Part shown: piece by piece, positions 61,701 to 64,000 of the stretch
How the letters are laid out: each line of letters begins with the position of its first letter
Numbering within the stretch: position 1 is the stretch's first letter
Origin: JABCPE02 sp963518955
GTDB lineage: Bacteria; Bacteroidota; Bacteroidia; Flavobacteriales; Weeksellaceae
Direction of reading: 5' to 3'
Assembly (NCBI GenBank): GCA_963518955.1
Contig: CAUQKI010000001.1
Coordinates: 62,001-126,000, forward strand
DNA length: 64,000 nucleotides
Position numbers and translations under genes: made by a program
Notes under the pieces: model-generated
Database searches by the model: none
The model's input: only the letters and a program-made list of their open reading frames with translations
Told to the model about the DNA's origin: nothing

Positions 61701-63166
61701 ACCCACACATGCCATGACCAGTATATTTCACCATTAACTTTATATACTACTAGTGCATTTCCTTCTTTAGCTTTATTAACAGGTACTTTTATTTTTGCAG
61801 ACTCTCCTGAACCTATGATTTCCAGTTGATAATTAGGTTTTGTTCTTATCAATCCATGTACATCTTCCCAATACACTTCTGCCACAGCCTGCCCATTAGG
61901 CACCGCTCCTCCTTCAATATGAAGTCCATTTTTCCACATTTCATAAGCTTTTTTCACAGGGATAAACAATCCACTATTTGAACTTTTATGGTCAAAGATG
62001 TAACTATTAGGAGCTTTAGTGTAGTCCAGCCCTGCCACTTTCATGTAGTTGTCTATACTTAAACTAGATACTATTTGTTTGCCATAATCTACCAACAATT
62101 CCACATTGTGATACCCCACACTTTTGAATTTAATGAGTGGATTTTTTTGTTTATCTGTTACATGATTTCCTGCATCTGTAAATGTCCAACTTTGACTAAC
62201 TGGAGTTCCTGCTGAAATGTTAGAAAACTGTACATTTGTTCCGAAATTAACTGTGGTCGCATTTGCTTTAAAATCAGCAGGAGGAGATAAAACAGCCTTT
62301 ATTCCTACCCCTAATCCCACTTTTGCATTTACATCTATTGACTGTTTATCTAAATCAGAGCCAGTATAAACCTCAACTTTAATATAATACTCCCCTTGTT
62401 CCAATTTATAATTGCCCACCTCTGGATTTTCCGAATTCAACCATCCTTTAGGTCCTGGCTGAATAAATTTTGTTCGTGTTATTTGTTTACTATCTTCTGT
62501 TCCATTTGGGTTTTTCTTAACTAAATACACCCAATTTCGAGTAAACGCAAGAACCTTTAGATTTAAGATGCCTTCAGTTGGAACTTTAAAAGTTTTACTA
62601 ACATAGTAGCATCTATTATCTTTACCTCTACTATTTGTCGTAATCCATCTTGTTACCGATGTTTTTTTATTTAATTCTGCTGACTCCCAATTTCCAAATA
62701 CAGGATTGTTTGTTTTATTCAAATATGGTTTTCTAGTATGTGGAACTGTTCCTATTGTTAGCTTTTCATCCAGATAATGTGTCCAGTCTGCATCTTTTTC
62801 TCCATTCTCAGACATCAGAGTTCCATCTTCTTTAGTCCCTGTGCTCAGATCTATTTCCTTTGCTACTGTATAGGACACTTCTAATGTTCTCACAGATGTA
62901 GAGGTAATGCCTTTAGCATCTGTAACTTTTAATTTTACACTATATTTCCCTGGTAAGGAATAAGATACCTTAGGGTTTTTCTCTGTGGATACAGCTGGTA
63001 CCCCTCCCTGAAATTCCCACTGATAAGATCTAGGAACCCCTATACTCTTATCTACAAAAGTAACCGAATTAGCACCATTAGGCGCTACATCAAACTTGGA
63101 CACAAGACTCTGTCCATAACTGTTGAAAATAATGAAGAAATTCAACAACAATAAAAGTTTTCTCAT
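58772..63166 (-). CDS. Giant secreted surface protein with PKD and FISUMP-like domains and a type IX secretion signal
   Basis: 1464 codons. Signal peptide MRKLLLLLNFFIIFNSYG; PKD domains near 20-95 (KVSYSLPGKYSVKLKVTDAK) and about 290-375; then a large module that occurs twice and carries FISUMP (Fib_succ_major) signatures: WGWMDRNLGAVSSS with YQWGRKDPIPP and DPCPNGWRVPS in the first copy (about 500-890), FMDRNLGALDAF with YQWGRKDPIPS and DPCPEGWRVPD in the second (about 1060-1390). The end (LKAYPNPVTDILMIDGDPGK through the last Lys residues) is a type A T9SS C-terminal domain. Secreted across the outer membrane; likely an adhesin or surface-layer component. Promoter at 63193-63221. Confidence 0.93.
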   Translation of the reverse strand: MRKLLLLLNFFIIFNSYGQSLVSKFDVAPNGANSVTFVDKSIGVPRSYQWEFQGGVPAVSTEKNPKVSYSLPGKYSVKLKVTDAKGITSTSVRTLEVSYTVAKEIDLSTGTKEDGTLMSENGEKDADWTHYLDEKLTIGTVPHTRKPYLNKTNNPVFGNWESAELNKKTSVTRWITTNSRGKDNRCYYVSKTFKVPTEGILNLKVLAFTRNWVYLVKKNPNGTEDSKQITRTKFIQPGPKGWLNSENPEVGNYKLEQGEYYIKVEVYTGSDLDKQSIDVNAKVGLGVGIKAVLSPPADFKANATTVNFGTNVQFSNISAGTPVSQSWTFTDAGNHVTDKQKNPLIKFKSVGYHNVELLVDYGKQIVSSLSIDNYMKVAGLDYTKAPNSYIFDHKSSNSGLFIPVKKAYEMWKNGLHIEGGAVPNGQAVAEVYWEDVHGLIRTKPNYQLEIIGSGESAKIKVPVNKAKEGNALVVYKVNGEIYWSWHVWVTDDPSKGTNYMAYDETKRLRNNGVEELIPKAEWGWMDRNLGAVSSSLTEEGWNRNNGLLYQWGRKDPIPPLATRGWDFYEVSGSIGRVGNINSHNNNVTKSLERDMVMYVPFTKAKLKDNIELSIHNPMNLIYVNDDNSKEQAYYRYYKDGKLVGKWPVNWFGSPSFNDGRSTAEANLWSDNSQGKFFNPKISPKKLVKPYHDKSSYDPCPNGWRVPSVLTANKTLGEGFVYSRNIPMEFSPYGPKTSEHNKNDLYTVMPTNDKMPNFLKGIKMYPEIGADLSSVNGQNMGVFPGTGMLSRIEHSGEYSDMHETYLWTATMVRWWDEKQAVNPIALRIIPDPAQSDIPDPEMSSVIGRYKYNPLFWERTSSDAMGVRCIKDPLYVVNEYDFPTEYFRDEVAYPTFTDGLENPNSYQIVKKTTESIVKIPINKAFSVHSEHLDNKQILKNTNYNNLKVNVHWTTNKDLIKHVSISKTNPANLAEINNTFINVKITPNQSGNAVVTLHNGSITNPVYWSWHIWVTDSEVKTVRYVTAEPNTAAYNYINYVAKDHIIDFEFMDRNLGALDAFPSVVNANSPSVQELNKIKVSGGMQYQWGRKDPIPSFINPDGSSYSIYLGNTNAVGQTSYTELNGGNYESRFVVPYNSYANNVILTDKISDKVSKVLSYSVKNPLVFMIPSKQAPPHKNQPAYTNGTDWLIDEANIASDRWGRADRKSPFDPCPEGWRVPDASHVDIATGRDFGRSPWGKRNWAEWKGLQKWYSIQGYFNGKIIKSSLGYVFEDKGYYIGNYPFTGARGHRNVLYGGAITSKVNERHMGVWTSAMGDALLGRPRALVIDKNGVMSMFENSLDPYFAMNCRCVKIKTTADGKQEGAIPRLPIPKYTVAQPAKPLAVNTVQNMLKEEKTLKAYPNPVTDILMIDGDPGKEYFYQLYDKNGKMLKEGKFVNNQINISNLLPDIYLIRINNSKEAIKIIKK

Positions 63167-63192
63167 AAGTAAAATTTTTGTATTTCATCTTT

Positions 63193-63221
63193 CAAAGTTA
63201 CTAAATTACAAGTAATTACAA
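63193..63221 (-). promoter_or_regulatory. Promoter of the T9SS surface protein gene
   Basis: Minus strand: TTG (63221-63219), 18 bp, TAACTTTG (63200-63193), 27 bp before the ATG. Confidence 0.7.
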
Positions 63222-63334
63222 CCTATTAAAACAATGATATTTATCAGTTTTAAATTAAAAAGAATATTCAAAATATTAAGATGCTAATTACATATCTATT
63301 CAGAAAACTTGCATCACGAATAAAAAAGAATTAC

Positions 63335-63342
63335 TAAATTTG
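63335..63342 (+). promoter_or_regulatory. -7 element of the gene at 63368
   Basis: TAAATTTG; a TTG at 63309-63311 is 23 bp upstream, at the outer limit of allowed spacing. Confidence 0.45.
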
Positions 63343-63367
63343 CCTCCCAAGTTATAATACTTTAATT

Positions 63368-63856
63368 GTGAAAGCAGAAACTCCTGACAACATAGAAACC
63401 AAAAATCCTAGAATAATGATCTATCCTTCTTCTCGTGTTTTAAAATCAGAGGAGATACAGGTCGTTTCAGAAAGAATAAATGATTTTTTATCGGGCTGGA
63501 CTACGCATGGCGAACCGCTTTCGGCATCATTTAAAATAGAAAGAAATCAGTTTCTCATCATCTTCATCGATGAAGAAAACGCAAAAGCCGGCGGATGCTC
63601 GGTAGATTCGCTTACGAGTATGATAAGGGATATCGACACGGAATTTGGGTTGGATTTTTTGAACAGAATGAAAGTTTCTTATATAGAAAAAGGAGAAACC
63701 AAAACCATCAATCTTCTTGATTTCAAAAAAGGAATAAAAAACAGCTCTATCCCACACAATATAGAAGTTTTCGACTTTGCCAAAGAAACATACAATGACT
63801 ATTTATCTGGCTTCCTGCTGCCATTAGAAAAAAGCTGGGCTAAAATTTATTTATGA
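63368..63856 (+). CDS. Conserved flavobacterial protein, often mislabelled ABC transporter ATPase
   Basis: 162 codons from GTG at 63368. Relatives are commonly named ABC transporter ATPase, but there is no Walker motif here, so that name is not supported. Recognisable features are YPSSRVLKSEEIQVVSERIN, FLSGWTTHGEPLSASF and AGGCSVDSLTSMIRDI, typical of this small cytosolic family. An internal ATG at codon 17 is a possible alternative start. The next lipoprotein gene overlaps its stop, giving an operon. Confidence 0.85.
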   Translation: MKAETPDNIETKNPRIMIYPSSRVLKSEEIQVVSERINDFLSGWTTHGEPLSASFKIERNQFLIIFIDEENAKAGGCSVDSLTSMIRDIDTEFGLDFLNRMKVSYIEKGETKTINLLDFKKGIKNSSIPHNIEVFDFAKETYNDYLSGFLLPLEKSWAKIYL

Positions 63857-64000
63857 AAAATATCGTTTTTATCATCGGTTTTTTATTCGTTTCCTGCTCC
63901 CAAAGCACACAGGTCTACACGCCTGTGGGAGGAATGTCCAATGAAGAAATGGGCGTTTCCAAAAACAGAGCAAAACAGCTGAACACCATGGAAAGAGAAC
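63853..64000 (+). CDS. Lipoprotein, N-terminal part (runs off the window)
   Basis: 49 codons are present. The ATG overlaps the preceding stop (ATGA). MKNIVFIIGFLFVSCSQ is a lipoprotein signal with lipobox FVSC. What follows (GGMSNEEMGVSKNRAKQLNT) is not enough to name the family. Confidence 0.75.
   Translation, partial: MKNIVFIIGFLFVSCSQSTQVYTPVGGMSNEEMGVSKNRAKQLNTMERE

Noticed and set aside
63368..63856. The common annotation ABC transporter ATPase
   Set aside because: No Walker A, signature or Walker B motif is present in the 162 residues.

Overview
The window reads as a chromosome segment of an AT-rich Bacteroidetes, most likely a flavobacterium of the Chryseobacterium/Riemerella/Bergeyella group (Weeksellaceae). 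The evidence is the gene families (DUF3276, DUF4349, a type IX secretion C-terminal domain, OstA-like and LptE-like LPS transport proteins, RF2 and RpsA of flavobacterial type), the near absence of Shine-Dalgarno sequences, and many good matches to the Bacteroidetes sigma-factor promoter (TTTG, 17-20 bp, TAnnTTTG). Most of it is housekeeping sequence with tight operons and clear hairpin terminators between convergent genes. Layout: 1-3202 is the head of the S10/spc ribosomal cluster (rplC-rplD-rplW-rplB-rpsS-rplV-rpsC, minus strand), with rplC rather than rpsJ first. 3393-10296 holds a secreted lipoprotein, a large exported helical-repeat protein and mfd. 10322-13092 is a small accessory patch: a small exported protein, an AT-rich orphan gene flanked by two copies of a ~115 bp repeat, and an AAA-type ATPase with a palindromic operator-like leader. 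13133-15569 carries pth, prfB and a DedA protein. 15664-20201 is tuf-trnW-secE-nusG-rplK-rplA-rplJ-rplL (minus), which ends in a terminator after rplL with no rpoB next to it. 20376-25340 has an alpha-carbonic anhydrase lipoprotein, trnC, an Uup-type ABC-F ATPase and rpsA, whose leader can form a pseudoknot. 25708-34832 has a lipoprotein, a Fur-family regulator with an OstA-like protein, pdxA, ribE with a histidine kinase and an ABC exporter, a DUF3276 protein and a nitrilase-family amidase. 34933-36390 is rseP. trnN (36514-36590) is followed by a 1204-codon SF1 helicase-PLD nuclease fusion that matches the single-gene type II Mokosh anti-phage system. 40365-46362 has a Sel1-repeat protein with pgi, a DUF4349 lipoprotein, an acyltransferase and an M48 protease. 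46483-53868 has rplU-rpmA, lysA and the miaB-sigma54 regulator-lptE-TPR/repeat protein operon. 53920-64000 has gdhA, mrp-nfu, an NlpC/P60 lipoprotein, an MCE/MlaD protein, a giant PKD/FISUMP/T9SS surface protein, a small conserved protein and the start of another lipoprotein. The points most worth a second look are the Mokosh-like gene beside trnN (a known type of system, not a new one), the crossing complementarities in the rpsA leader, the loss of rplL-rpoBC linkage, the repeat-flanked orphan at 10896-11871 with the tandem palindromes ahead of the ATPase, and a candidate L11-operon leader hairpin. I did not find a multi-gene system that I could defend as wholly undescribed.
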